NCBI GenBank assembly: GCA_002389785.1 | Contig: DGQS01000229.1 | Coordinates: 1-27,920 of the forward strand | DNA: 27,920 bases | Source: Bacteroidetes bacterium UBA4408 | GTDB lineage: Bacteria; Bacteroidota; Bacteroidia; UBA4408 | Reading direction: 5' to 3' | Part shown: piece by piece, positions 1 through 8,656 of the stretch | How the letters are laid out: each line of letters opens with the position of its first letter | How positions within the stretch are numbered: position 1 is the first letter of the stretch | Made by a program: the position numbers and the translations under genes | The notes under the pieces: generated by a model | Database searches by the model: none | What the model was told of the DNA's origin: nothing | Seen by the model: the letters and a program-made list of their open reading frames with translations, nothing else

Positions 1-1062
1 TTTATTATCACTTCCTTTTTTTCGGGACACGTTGCGGATACGTTCGACCGACGAAAAATAATCCGTTGGGCCTCCTTATTCTTTATGTTGGGAACTATGG
101 CTTTATTTTTACTGAGTACGAATGATGCCGAAATTTTACGTAAAACCGGGGTGTTTCCGGTTTTTGCAATTATAGTTTTAGTAGGAATTACCAGAGGTTT
201 TTTATCTCCGGCAGTACCGTCCTTGTTAACGCAAATTGTACCCAGAGCCTTGTATCCCAATTCAGCTGCTTGGAATACAACTGTATGGCACATCGGAGCG
301 ATTACCGGACCGGCATTAGGTGGCTTGCTCTATGGTTTTTATGGAGCTGCAATTGCGTATGGAGCCAACTTAGTATTTTTATTTTTAGCCCTTTTCTTTT
401 TTTCTTTAATTAGTTACAGACCTTTACCCGAAAAGCGAAAAGAGGAAACCTTAAAAGAAAGCCTTACGGTTGGTATAAAATTCGTGTTTAAAAATCAAAT
501 AATACTGGGAGCACTTTCGCTCGATTTATTTGCTGTATTGTTTGGAGGAGCTGTTGCAATGTTGCCGGCTATTGCCGATAAAGTTTTAAAAGTAGGTCCC
601 GAAGCCTTGGGAATGTTACGCGCAGCACCGGCAATTGGTGCAGTAATGATGGCTTTTATTTTTGCCTATTTCCCACCGTTAAAAAATTCGGGCCGGAAAC
701 TTTTATTCGCAGTAAGCGCATTTGGAATTTGTACTATTTTATTTGCGCTCTCAACTAATTTTTATTTGTCTTTTCTTTTTTTGATGCTTGCCGGAGCCTT
801 TGATAATGTTAGTGTAATTGTGCGTCACACAATTTTACAATTGATGACACCCGATGAAATGCGTGGAAGAGTTTCGTCGGTGAACAGTATTTTTATTGGA
901 TCCTCAAATGAAATTGGTGCATTTGAATCAGGTTTAGCTGCGCAATTCTTAGGCTTAGTTCCTTCAATAATTTTTGGAGGAATCATGACTATTGGAATTG
1001 TTTTGATTGTAGCAAAGGCAGCACCGGCCTTAAAAAACCTTAATCTTAATTCTATTAAATAA
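1..1062 (+). CDS. MFS transporter, 5' partial
   Basis: Integral inner-membrane permease of the major facilitator superfamily, probably a proton-driven exporter of the MFS_3/EntS-like type. The frame is open from base 1, so the gene starts outside the window; 353 codons are visible. The first visible residues include GHVADTFDRRK, which fits the conserved loop 2-3 MFS motif (G-x-x-x-D-x-x-x-R-R-K). About nine or ten hydrophobic segments follow, including a Gly/Pro-rich one around GPALGGLLYGFYGAA, and the loop MTPDEMRGRVSSVNS near the end is typical of EntS-like members. The tail is short and cytoplasmic. The stop lies 10 bp from the stop of the convergent nadB gene, leaving no room for a separate terminator. 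The substrate cannot be read from the sequence. An internal ATG at 85 is not the real start because the motif lies before it. Confidence 0.88.
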   Translation, partial: FIITSFFSGHVADTFDRRKIIRWASLFFMLGTMALFLLSTNDAEILRKTGVFPVFAIIVLVGITRGFLSPAVPSLLTQIVPRALYPNSAAWNTTVWHIGAITGPALGGLLYGFYGAAIAYGANLVFLFLALFFFSLISYRPLPEKRKEETLKESLTVGIKFVFKNQIILGALSLDLFAVLFGGAVAMLPAIADKVLKVGPEALGMLRAAPAIGAVMMAFIFAYFPPLKNSGRKLLFAVSAFGICTILFALSTNFYLSFLFLMLAGAFDNVSVIVRHTILQLMTPDEMRGRVSSVNSIFIGSSNEIGAFESGLAAQFLGLVPSIIFGGIMTIGIVLIVAKAAPALKNLNLNSIK

Positions 1063-1072
1063 GCTGCATTAA

Positions 1073-2650
1073 TTACTTCGGGTAATCGGAGTTGTAATGC
1101 AAACCTATGCTCTCTTTGCGCGCTGATGCATGTTTTAAAATAATGTATCCAACTTTTATCATGTTGCGCAATTCGCATAATTGCACCGATACCGTACTTT
1201 GCTCATATAAACTTTCGGTTTCATTGTGCAGTATTAGCAGTCGGTCAAGTGCCCGTTTCAAACGTAAATTCGATCGCACAATTCCTACATAATTGCTCAT
1301 GATTGTCTGCACTTCCTTTGTACTTTGAGTAATTAAAATCATTTCCTCCGGATGCACGGTGCCTTCTGCGTTCCAAGGAGGAACTTGTTCAAAAAATACA
1401 TTTTGTTTGGTGTTCTGAATAGAATCAATGGCTGCGCGATGTGCAAAAACTACTGCTTCTAAAAGTGAGTTTGAAGCTAGCCGATTAGCTCCATGAAGAC
1501 CTGTACTGGCACACTCTCCAATCGCATATAAATTTCGAATAGAGCTTTTGCCCTGTTTGTCGACTTTAATTCCACCACATTGATAATGAGCTGCAGGTAA
1601 TACCGGAATTAAATCACGGCTAATATCTATGCCTAAGCTTAAGCATTTGGCATGGATGGTAGGAAAATGAGCAATTAATTCAGTTGAGTTTAAATGACGG
1701 CAATCCAGGTATACAAATTCATCCCCATGAATTTTCATTTCACTATCAATGGCTCTGGCAACAATATCGCGAGGAGCGAGTGACTTTCGTTCGTCATAAC
1801 GCTGCATAAATTCTTCGCCGGACTTCGTTCGTAAAATAGCGCCAAATCCTCTCACAGCTTCTGAAATTAAAAAGGAGGGATGTTGTCCCGGTTGATAGAG
1901 TGAAGTAGGGTGAAACTGAATAAATTCCATATGCTCAATTTTACCTTTGGCACGATATACCATCGCCACTCCGTCACCGGTTGCAATTACCGGGTTGGTG
2001 GTAGTTTCATATACTTGTCCACAGCCACCCGTAGCCATTAATATTGATTTGGCAATAATGGTTTCAACTTGGTTGGTTTTTGTATTTAAAGCATAAATTC
2101 CATAACATTCAATTCCTGGAGTTTTACTATTTACAACAACACCAAGATGATGTTGGGTAATAATATCGAGCGCAAAATAATGATCCCGAATTTCAATATT
2201 GGGATGCATGTTTAAAGCCTTCAATAAAGCACGTTCTATTTCTAAACCCGTGTTATCTTTATGGTGCAATATTCGGTGATCGCTATGTCCACCTTCTTTC
2301 GCTAAATCGTATTCTCCGTTATTATTTTTATCAAAGTGGGTACCCCATTCAATTAATTCAGCAATGCGTTCAGGAGCTTCGCGCACTACAAGTTCAACCG
2401 TTTCTTTGTCACATAAAAAATCGCCTGCTACCAATGTATCTTGCACGTGTTTTTCGAATGAATCGCTCGGAGTTGTTACGGCTGCAATTCCACCTTGGGC
2501 ATATTTGGTGTTCGACTCCTCTTTGTTGGCTTTGGTGAGCATTAAAACTTTTCCGTGCTCGGCTACTTTTAAAGCATAGCTTAATCCGGCTATACCGGAA
2601 CCAACAATTAAAAAATCAGCTCTTAGTAAGCTATTATTTTTCAAATTCAT
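1073..2650 (-). CDS. nadB: L-aspartate oxidase
   Basis: Cytoplasmic FAD enzyme that oxidises L-aspartate to iminoaspartate, the first step of de novo NAD synthesis; quinolinate synthase NadA is the usual partner. The 525-residue length is normal. GSGIAG at residues 17-22 is the FAD dinucleotide-binding loop. The family's active-site pattern is present: FHPTS with His247, SEAVRG 263-268, APRD with Arg294, AAHYQCGG with His355 and GANRLASNS with Arg390. These sit four residues beyond the E. coli NadB catalytic residues as I recall them, so the enzyme should be active. The C-terminal helical domain of the succinate dehydrogenase/fumarate reductase flavoprotein family follows from about 430. The ATG lies inside the end of the upstream gene (17 bp overlap), implying co-transcription and probable translational coupling. 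nadA and nadC are not in the window. Confidence 0.95.
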   Translation of the reverse strand: MNLKNNSLLRADFLIVGSGIAGLSYALKVAEHGKVLMLTKANKEESNTKYAQGGIAAVTTPSDSFEKHVQDTLVAGDFLCDKETVELVVREAPERIAELIEWGTHFDKNNNGEYDLAKEGGHSDHRILHHKDNTGLEIERALLKALNMHPNIEIRDHYFALDIITQHHLGVVVNSKTPGIECYGIYALNTKTNQVETIIAKSILMATGGCGQVYETTTNPVIATGDGVAMVYRAKGKIEHMEFIQFHPTSLYQPGQHPSFLISEAVRGFGAILRTKSGEEFMQRYDERKSLAPRDIVARAIDSEMKIHGDEFVYLDCRHLNSTELIAHFPTIHAKCLSLGIDISRDLIPVLPAAHYQCGGIKVDKQGKSSIRNLYAIGECASTGLHGANRLASNSLLEAVVFAHRAAIDSIQNTKQNVFFEQVPPWNAEGTVHPEEMILITQSTKEVQTIMSNYVGIVRSNLRLKRALDRLLILHNETESLYEQSTVSVQLCELRNMIKVGYIILKHASARKESIGLHYNSDYPK

Positions 2651-4079
2651 TTACTTTCTCTTTTAACCAAACAATATTAGCAATGTTTTTGTTGGAGTTC
2701 AATTTGTTTTTTATGTTTTCGATCTTGCGCTTAAAAATAAATTTAGAGTAATTGTTGTATTTTAAATCATACAGCTTTTTGGCAAGATTAATTAAGTTTA
2801 AATGATTGGTAAACTGCGATTGACTGATGTATTTATTTCTGCGCAAATACACTCTAAATGCACTAATTAATGAATAAAACGATTCAGCGTTATCCATTTC
2901 ATAGTATGCTTTAAGTAGTAATGATTTGGATCCTAGATGGTAAAAAACATCTGTAAATTCTACCTTTTGCAAAAGCTTAAGAGCATCTTTATAATTCTCG
3001 ACTGCATTGTAGTAGGAAGCCATGTTGTAAGCAAAGGCATTATCGCGAAACTCAGATACGATGTGTTCTTTGTACTCGAGAATAAATTTTTTTGTCCACT
3101 CGTATTCCTCTTCACGCAAAGCGATAGTTGCAATATTTTTATAATCCCATTGCGATAGATATTTGCCTTCAAAAATAATTTTTCGAGACAGTAAATTTTT
3201 ATAAAGTTTTAAAATTTCTTTTCCAAATTCTACGTGCCCACTGTTGATTTTCTTGATGCAATAATTTTGAGCGAAATCATACATTTGGCGGGCTTCTTCT
3301 TTACTGAAATAGAGGTAGTTTTTATCCAATAGTTTTATTAATTTGGTGTAATGCGAAACGTTGTCACTTTCAGTCAACGTCATGATAATTCTATGATAGA
3401 TGGTAATGGCAGGAACATTTTTGAATCGTTCCAAATTAGAATTAATGTAACTCATAATTTCATCCAACATATGCAATTCGTAATCGGCTGCAACTATATT
3501 TTTCCGATTAATCATCTCACAACACGTTTTCAGTTTTGCCGATAAATAAAAGATGTCCAAATTATCTGCTTTACGTTGAATGCTCTCATGAAATTTGCGG
3601 TTTTCATTTTTTATGAAGAAAGCATCGCTTTCTGATTCAAATAAATAAGTATGGTAATGAAAATTATGATCACGTAGTTTGTTTTTTTCAAGTTGCGCAG
3701 TAAACTCTTTCGAAACCATTTGAAATACTGAATTACTGTTTCGCTCTTTTAATTCTTCCAATAAAAACTGTTTACGCAGCAACGATTGATTCATGAAACG
3801 TGTGCACGATATAAAGTCCTCGAGTAGTTTGCTGAGGTAGCTCATAACATCGCTTAACTGTTGCGGTGTATATTTCTGATTTTTAAATACAGCCTTTCCT
3901 GCTTTCTCTTTCGTTAAATTGGTGTTTAAATAGTCACCCGAAAAGCTGCATACAAATTTGCCTAGATCATACACCTTACTATGTTTATTAAAATAGGGCG
4001 ATTGTATAAATTCCAAAAAATGCTTCGTTTCACTATTGGAAAGAGATTGAAGAAGTTTAATGAGTTTACTGTTTTGCAT
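2634..4079 (-). CDS. Conserved Bacteroidota protein of unknown function, helical
   Basis: A 481-residue protein without a signal peptide or obvious membrane segment, so probably cytoplasmic. I recognise the opening pattern (ETKHFLEFIQSPYFNKH, residues 17-33) as one seen in uncharacterised Bacteroidota proteins, but know no function. The rest is rich in Lys, Glu, Leu, Tyr and Asn and reads as consecutive amphipathic helices, with stretches such as AYNMASYYNAVENYKDALKL that resemble TPR or other helical-hairpin repeats. No catalytic motif stands out. The ATG at 4079 is preceded by a TATCTTTG promoter box 17 nt upstream, which supports this start. It is the first gene of a two-gene unit with nadB, overlapping it by 17 bp; the overlap may reflect operon compaction rather than a shared role. 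A scaffold or regulatory role is only a guess. Confidence 0.8.
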   Translation of the reverse strand: MQNSKLIKLLQSLSNSETKHFLEFIQSPYFNKHSKVYDLGKFVCSFSGDYLNTNLTKEKAGKAVFKNQKYTPQQLSDVMSYLSKLLEDFISCTRFMNQSLLRKQFLLEELKERNSNSVFQMVSKEFTAQLEKNKLRDHNFHYHTYLFESESDAFFIKNENRKFHESIQRKADNLDIFYLSAKLKTCCEMINRKNIVAADYELHMLDEIMSYINSNLERFKNVPAITIYHRIIMTLTESDNVSHYTKLIKLLDKNYLYFSKEEARQMYDFAQNYCIKKINSGHVEFGKEILKLYKNLLSRKIIFEGKYLSQWDYKNIATIALREEEYEWTKKFILEYKEHIVSEFRDNAFAYNMASYYNAVENYKDALKLLQKVEFTDVFYHLGSKSLLLKAYYEMDNAESFYSLISAFRVYLRRNKYISQSQFTNHLNLINLAKKLYDLKYNNYSKFIFKRKIENIKNKLNSNKNIANIVWLKEKVNEFEK

Positions 4080-4096
4080 TTTTTTTATTTATTATC

Positions 4097-4104
4097 CAAA
4101 GATA
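4097..4104 (-). promoter_or_regulatory. Bacteroidota -7 box (TATCTTTG) for the unknown gene-nadB unit
   Basis: Read on the minus strand this is TATCTTTG, an exact match to TAnnTTTG. It lies 17 nt before the ATG at 4079. A TTG that could act as the -33 element lies 23 nt further upstream (4128-4130), slightly farther than the usual 19-21. Transcription would start about 7 nt after the box, giving a leader near 10 nt. Confidence 0.5.
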
Positions 4105-4332
4105 TAGAAAGCGTAAAAAAATGGATACAACTGATTCTATATTTAAAATAAAGCAAGATAAGCGATATTAAATAGTTAGAATGCGACATTGACAAAATAA
4201 AATAAGTCCAAACATAACTATATTGTTTTATTTTTATTAACCAAGTAGCAGAACATTTGCATCGTTTAAATAAATAAACACATCTATCCAAAAAGGATTA
4301 AAAAGTGAAAAAAATATAAATTACCTGTAATT

Positions 4333-4344
4333 ACTATATATAGT
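4333..4344. repeat. 12-bp perfect palindrome ACTATATATAGT
   Basis: A self-complementary 12-mer in the AT-rich gap between diverging genes. It could be a binding site for a dimeric regulator, but palindromes of A and T arise readily in such DNA and no second copy was noticed in the window. Confidence 0.4.
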
Positions 4345-4524
4345 GGTAAATAGTAAAATAATTGTATAGTAATAGATATAAAAATGAATTAAAAGTAATC
4401 CAAAGAGCTAAAATAATGTTTTTTTTTTCTGTGTTTTTGCTCCACATATTTGTAGCGTGAAATAAAATCTTTAGGTGTGTACAACAGAGTTGCACATATC
4501 GATATAACTAATAAACGCTACGAT

Positions 4525-7500
4525 ATGAAATTTACATTTATCAAATTACGCATTTTATCCTATTATCAAGTATGTGTAAAAGTACAACTACTAATTATAG
4601 GATTCGCTTTTTGTATTTCAGCCAATGCCAACAATTATTATTGGGTAGGTGGCAGTGGAAATTGGAACGATCCATTAAACCACTGGGCAAGTAGCAGCGG
4701 AGGTAGCAATTTTTACGCTGTTGCTCCCGGGCCCGGTGATAATGTTTATATCGATAGCGCTTCGTTTGCTCAAACTGGAGTTATCTCCTTTTCAGGAAAT
4801 TTTAATCCGCAAATGCAGAACATAAATTTCGCGGGTTTACTCTTTCCAATAAGTGTTGATTCATGCACCATGAACGTGTTTGGAAATATTGATTTATCGA
4901 ACATGGTAAATTTCAATTCCAAGGTAGTGCTTGAATTAATGGGTATTGATTCATGTTTGATAAAATGTAATGGCGCTATCATGCCGGCTTTAATCGGCAA
5001 TAAAAATGGAGACTTACATTTGATGGATAATTATTTTGGCATATCCATGCACTTTTTAAAGGGGGCGTTAAGAACAAATAATTTCAACATTCAACTAACC
5101 AATAATTTTTTAGCAGGTCCCAATTATAGCGGAGCAAATAGTTTTTATTTCGGAAGCTCTACTGTTGTATGCGATTCAATTTTGGTTGATTTAATAAGTG
5201 GTAATCCAAGTTTAACTGCCGGTATTTATGCTGATCAAACCACCTTTAACATTGCTAAGTTTATACAATTTAAAAGTGCGTTCAATATCTTGTTTGACGT
5301 TAATTGTCCTCATTTTATATGCGACAATGCACAGATACATGAAATAACTACTTCTAAATTTTTTGCCGGAAATGCGAGCAGCCAAAAATTTAAGTTAGTA
5401 AAAAATGCTTCCTTACCTGGATGTGGCGAAGTTGAAGGTCTTTATTCAACATCCAACTTAACTGTTGTCGACACAAGTATAATTCTAAAGTCTGATTTAA
5501 TAGTTCAAGATACGATACAATTTAATGGAACAACATCTTTGTATCTGGTGCCGGGAATAACCTTACAGTCAAATAATATTTTAACGGTCAATAATGGAAC
5601 TACTATATTTAATGTAAATTCTACCGACGACAGTTCAACCGTATACCTAGCGCTATATGTCAACAGAGTGTGTATGGATTATGCTTCAATTAAGAATCTT
5701 CATATCAAAGGCCACTATATTTTTAACGCAGGAAGCCATAGCTCAAATCTTGGAAACACAAAAGGAGTAGTATATGCGAATTGCGTTTTTGATACCAGCT
5801 TATTATTGCTTGTTTGTGCAGGTTCAGGAAATGCCGGTGATGGTGGCAGAATTGAACATGTTGATTTAAACAATGGAAAACGTCAATCCTTTCATACTTT
5901 CGATCCTTCTAATGGTGGTGCAGGAACCGGCTCTAATCCCAATTCAGGAATAGTTAAAGCATACAACAATAAATTGTATGGTACTCTTCAATCAGCAGGG
6001 AATTATCTTTACAGCTACGAACCTAGCAGCCGAAAATATACACCATTACTGCAAACTGCAGGTCAAAATGTTTTTGGCACTATGGCAAGTTCGGCAGATG
6101 GTAAGCACTTATTTGGATTTAAGCAAACTGTTGGAGCGGATGGAATATTTGAATACAAAGTAGATAGTAATTCTTATACTTTACTTCAAGCATTTGCTGG
6201 TTTAAATTCCGGTTATGAAGCATTTGGCACTCCTTGTTTGGATAGTGCAGGGAATATTTATGGAACTACAAGATTAGGTGGTACATTTAACAATGGAGTA
6301 ATTTTCAAATACAACCCAAACACCAATCAGCTCACAACTTTGCATTCATTTGATATAGCTGATGGAATTTATCCGTTAAGTGGTTTAATGTTGACTACTT
6401 CAAATAAGCTGTATGGTACCACAACTTTGGGCGGCTCCAATAACCAAGGAACTCTATTTGAATTTGATTTAAACACAAACACTTTTTTTAATCGATACGA
6501 TTTTTCATCCCTAGCTAACCTCGCGAGTACTTCCAATGAATTAATTTTAGCTTCAAATGGCAAGATATACGGTACTGCTCAACATGGAGGAAATTCAAAT
6601 TACGGGGGGATTTTTGAATTTGATACTGCAACCAACCTAACTCAAATTGTTGCTTTATTTGACAGTAGCAATACGGGTGCTTTTCCAAATGGTAAACTTC
6701 TCGAAATTGAACCCGGACAACTTATTGGCACAACTACCAAAGGCGGATTTTTTGGTACCGGTTGCATTTTTAACTTTTCAATTTCTAGCGGTGTGCTTGC
6801 ACCATATATGAATCTTTCGCCTGAAATGCAATATGCCAACTGGTTAATGCAATTGCCTCATGCGGTCACCAATATAACCCTGCAATGTCGCGACACAAAT
6901 TATTGTATTGGTGGAAATGCGCAATTTTCTGTTCAAACGAATGGAACCAAACAACTTAGTTATGCATGGCAGGACAGTAGCCAGTTTCATTCATGGCAAA
7001 ATATTAATTACGGGACCTTTTATTCTCCGGTTTTAAACTTATTTGCTTTAGATGAAACATTTGATGGACGTAAATTCAGATGTATCATTATGGATTATTC
7101 CGATACGATTATCAGCAACTCAGCACAACTTACATCCTTTAAAGTGAGCTTACCACACACAGTTAATTATTGTGCTACAAGCAATCCAATTTGTGCTACC
7201 ATTATTGCTGGAGTACCGGCTGTTGCTTATTGGAACGATGGATCAATTTTATCGACTTGCCGAACTTTTGATAATTCGGGACAATACATTTTGAATGTTA
7301 CCAATACAGAAGGTTGTGTAGATACAGCATTAATTGCAATCGGAACAGGACAAACAATTCAGGTTACAACACAGCAGCAATCCAGTTCTTGTGGTATGTG
7401 TGATGGTACTTTACAAACTAGCGTGTTTCCTGCTAACGCAATTTATACTGTTAGTTATTCAGTAATACCGGCTCCAAATCTTACAGCAATTTGTGAAGGT

Positions 7501-8610
7501 GATACATTCACGGTTTTTTACACCGATACTTTTAATTGCATCGGCTTAACTCATGTTGTAATGCCATATGCCTGCAATGGAGATGTATGGCCGGGTGATG
7601 CAAATGTAGATTTTACTTCCAACAATTTTGATTTGCTACCCATTGGTCTTGCTTACGGAGCTACCGGTACTACACGTCAAAATGCTAGTTTGGCTTGGGT
7701 AGGACAGTATTCAGCTGATTGGTTGCAAACACAATTAAATGGCGCTGATTATAAACACATCGATGGCAACGGAGATGGACTTATTGATGCTGCAGATACA
7801 CTTCCGATTATTTTAAATTACGGATATGTGCATCCTCGACAAAGCCTTGTAGAAACAAATTCAACTGCTCCTTCCTTGTATTTTACTTATGTAAATGATA
7901 CAGTCATGGCTGGCGATACCTTGCTTTTTGAGATAGGATTAGGAACAGTTATTCTACCAGCCGATAGTGTTTATGGAATTGCGTTCACCATTAATTACTC
8001 AAAGGAGGTTGTTGATAGCAATTCAGCACATATCTCACATGCGCAATGTTGGATGGGAACTCCCAATATTAACCTGCTCACTTTGCAGCACGATAATTAT
8101 TCAAACGGAAAAATTGATTGTGCAATTGTTGGAACAGATCATTTGAATAAACAAGGTTTCGGCACAATAGGAGTATTAGGAATTGATATGAAAGATGATT
8201 TATCGGGAAGAGATTCACTCATTAAAACGCTTAATTTATCGTTCAGTAATTTGCGATTTATAGACAGCGACGGCACTGAAAAACCATTAAATGCAATCAA
8301 TGATTCTATAGTTGTATGGCAGGATATTACCAAACTTCAAGAGTATACCATGCAACACAATTCTTACTCAGTTTATCCGAATCCTGCTTCCGATTTTGTT
8401 ACAATCGACCTTAGCAAATTGAAGCAACAAGTTACAAAGGTTTCACTAGTAAATATGTATGGCGTAGAAGTGTATTCCACATCCAATCTACAAGAAGGGA
8501 AGTTACAACTTTCAACAAAAAATTACAATGCAGGAGTCTATTCCGTCCAAGTAAAAACAATGAATAGCATTTTATCGAAAAAATTAATAATCACAACCAG
8601 AATACACTAA
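4525..8610 (+). CDS. Giant T9SS-exported surface protein with GloVer repeats and a dockerin/cohesin-like module
   Basis: A 1361-residue secreted protein. The frame opens at GTG 4477, but ATG 4525 gives a standard signal peptide (basic start, hydrophobic LLIIGFAFCI, cleavage after SANA at residue 35). The mature part begins YYWVGGSGNWND and a nearby HW, a motif seen at the start of many Bacteroidota surface proteins. Approximate order: beta-rich region 36-470; six repeats of the form LYGTTTLGGSNNQGTLFEF at 483-756 (Gloeo_Verruco/GloVer-type); Ig-like and SprB-like Cys-containing regions 785-1015; two EF-type loops (DANVDFTSNNFD and DGNGDGLIDAAD) at about 1019-1106; a cohesin-like beta domain 1116-1269; and a T9SS type A sorting domain 1280-1361 (VYPNPASDFV, YNAGVYSVQV). 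T9SS would carry it across the outer membrane and attach it to the surface. It is followed after 46 bp by a paralogue with the same C-terminal 340 residues. Ligand and function are unknown; adhesion or surface-matrix formation is an inference. Confidence 0.9.
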   Translation: MKFTFIKLRILSYYQVCVKVQLLIIGFAFCISANANNYYWVGGSGNWNDPLNHWASSSGGSNFYAVAPGPGDNVYIDSASFAQTGVISFSGNFNPQMQNINFAGLLFPISVDSCTMNVFGNIDLSNMVNFNSKVVLELMGIDSCLIKCNGAIMPALIGNKNGDLHLMDNYFGISMHFLKGALRTNNFNIQLTNNFLAGPNYSGANSFYFGSSTVVCDSILVDLISGNPSLTAGIYADQTTFNIAKFIQFKSAFNILFDVNCPHFICDNAQIHEITTSKFFAGNASSQKFKLVKNASLPGCGEVEGLYSTSNLTVVDTSIILKSDLIVQDTIQFNGTTSLYLVPGITLQSNNILTVNNGTTIFNVNSTDDSSTVYLALYVNRVCMDYASIKNLHIKGHYIFNAGSHSSNLGNTKGVVYANCVFDTSLLLLVCAGSGNAGDGGRIEHVDLNNGKRQSFHTFDPSNGGAGTGSNPNSGIVKAYNNKLYGTLQSAGNYLYSYEPSSRKYTPLLQTAGQNVFGTMASSADGKHLFGFKQTVGADGIFEYKVDSNSYTLLQAFAGLNSGYEAFGTPCLDSAGNIYGTTRLGGTFNNGVIFKYNPNTNQLTTLHSFDIADGIYPLSGLMLTTSNKLYGTTTLGGSNNQGTLFEFDLNTNTFFNRYDFSSLANLASTSNELILASNGKIYGTAQHGGNSNYGGIFEFDTATNLTQIVALFDSSNTGAFPNGKLLEIEPGQLIGTTTKGGFFGTGCIFNFSISSGVLAPYMNLSPEMQYANWLMQLPHAVTNITLQCRDTNYCIGGNAQFSVQTNGTKQLSYAWQDSSQFHSWQNINYGTFYSPVLNLFALDETFDGRKFRCIIMDYSDTIISNSAQLTSFKVSLPHTVNYCATSNPICATIIAGVPAVAYWNDGSILSTCRTFDNSGQYILNVTNTEGCVDTALIAIGTGQTIQVTTQQQSSSCGMCDGTLQTSVFPANAIYTVSYSVIPAPNLTAICEGDTFTVFYTDTFNCIGLTHVVMPYACNGDVWPGDANVDFTSNNFDLLPIGLAYGATGTTRQNASLAWVGQYSADWLQTQLNGADYKHIDGNGDGLIDAADTLPIILNYGYVHPRQSLVETNSTAPSLYFTYVNDTVMAGDTLLFEIGLGTVILPADSVYGIAFTINYSKEVVDSNSAHISHAQCWMGTPNINLLTLQHDNYSNGKIDCAIVGTDHLNKQGFGTIGVLGIDMKDDLSGRDSLIKTLNLSFSNLRFIDSDGTEKPLNAINDSIVVWQDITKLQEYTMQHNSYSVYPNPASDFVTIDLSKLKQQVTKVSLVNMYGVEVYSTSNLQEGKLQLSTKNYNAGVYSVQVKTMNSILSKKLIITTRIH
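5971..6792 (+). repeat. Six GloVer-type protein repeats inside the first giant gene
   Basis: Six copies of a roughly 45-52-residue unit with core [LI]YGTTxxGGxxxxGxIFxxxxxTN, at residues 483, 528, 577, 628, 680 and 732 of the ATG-start protein. The third to sixth are the most regular (for example IYGTTRLGGTFNNGVIFKY). The pattern matches the Gloeo_Verruco repeat family (TIGR03803) as I know it, expected to form beta-propeller-like blades. The first two copies are degenerate. Confidence 0.75.
7582..8331 (+). other. Dockerin-like plus cohesin-like module, copy 1
   Basis: Encodes about 250 residues. The first part has two 12-residue loops with Asp/Asn at positions 1, 3, 5, 9 and 12, namely DANVDFTSNNFD and DGNGDGLIDAAD, the layout of paired calcium loops in type I dockerins. 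The loops are about 40 residues apart, more than in classical dockerins. The second part starts VMAGDTLLFEIGLG, has YGIAFTINYS, and ends with GTIGVLGIDM and a final SIVV strand, a cohesin-like strand order. The assignment comes from residue patterns only. Confidence 0.6.
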
Positions 8611-8615
8611 TTTTA

Positions 8616-8630
8616 TTCACCAAAGGTGAA
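8616..8630 (+). other. Small hairpin between the two giant genes
   Basis: TTCACC-AAA-GGTGAA forms a perfect 6-bp stem with a 3-nt loop directly after the first stop codon. No T-run follows, so it is not a classical terminator. It may stabilise or partly attenuate the transcript between the two genes, or be chance. Confidence 0.35.
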
Positions 8631-8656
8631 AAGTATTAACCTTAAATAACAACAAC

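Larger units (their letters stand above)
4080..4524. other. AT-rich intergenic region between divergent units
   Basis: About 445 bases with no credible gene. A 68-codon minus-strand frame at 4085-4291 has no recognisable features and strongly biased composition, and I treat it as chance. The region holds the minus-strand promoter box at 4097-4104, a perfect 12-bp palindrome ACTATATATAGT at 4333-4344, a run of ten T at 4419-4428 with no hairpin before it, and a near-match to the -7 box (CATATTTG, 4445-4452) that could serve the plus-strand giant gene. That gene's frame could open at GTG 4477, but ATG 4525 is better because it begins a normal signal peptide. Confidence 0.6.

Noticed and set aside
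1072..1086. ATTAC-TTCGG-GTAAT stem at the MFS/nadB junction as a bidirectional terminator
   Set aside because: Only five pairs, no T-run on either side, and it lies mostly inside the nadB coding sequence.
4085..4291. 68-codon minus-strand frame in the AT-rich gap
   Set aside because: No recognisable domain, composition driven by A and T, no good start context, and it overlaps the promoter box of the gene downstream of it.
4419..4428. Run of ten T as a terminator
   Set aside because: No hairpin precedes it, and it lies upstream of a gene on the same strand with no gene ending nearby on that strand.
4477..4524. GTG start adding 16 residues to the first giant protein
   Set aside because: It would place an acidic, non-hydrophobic extension before the signal peptide; ATG 4525 gives a normal one.
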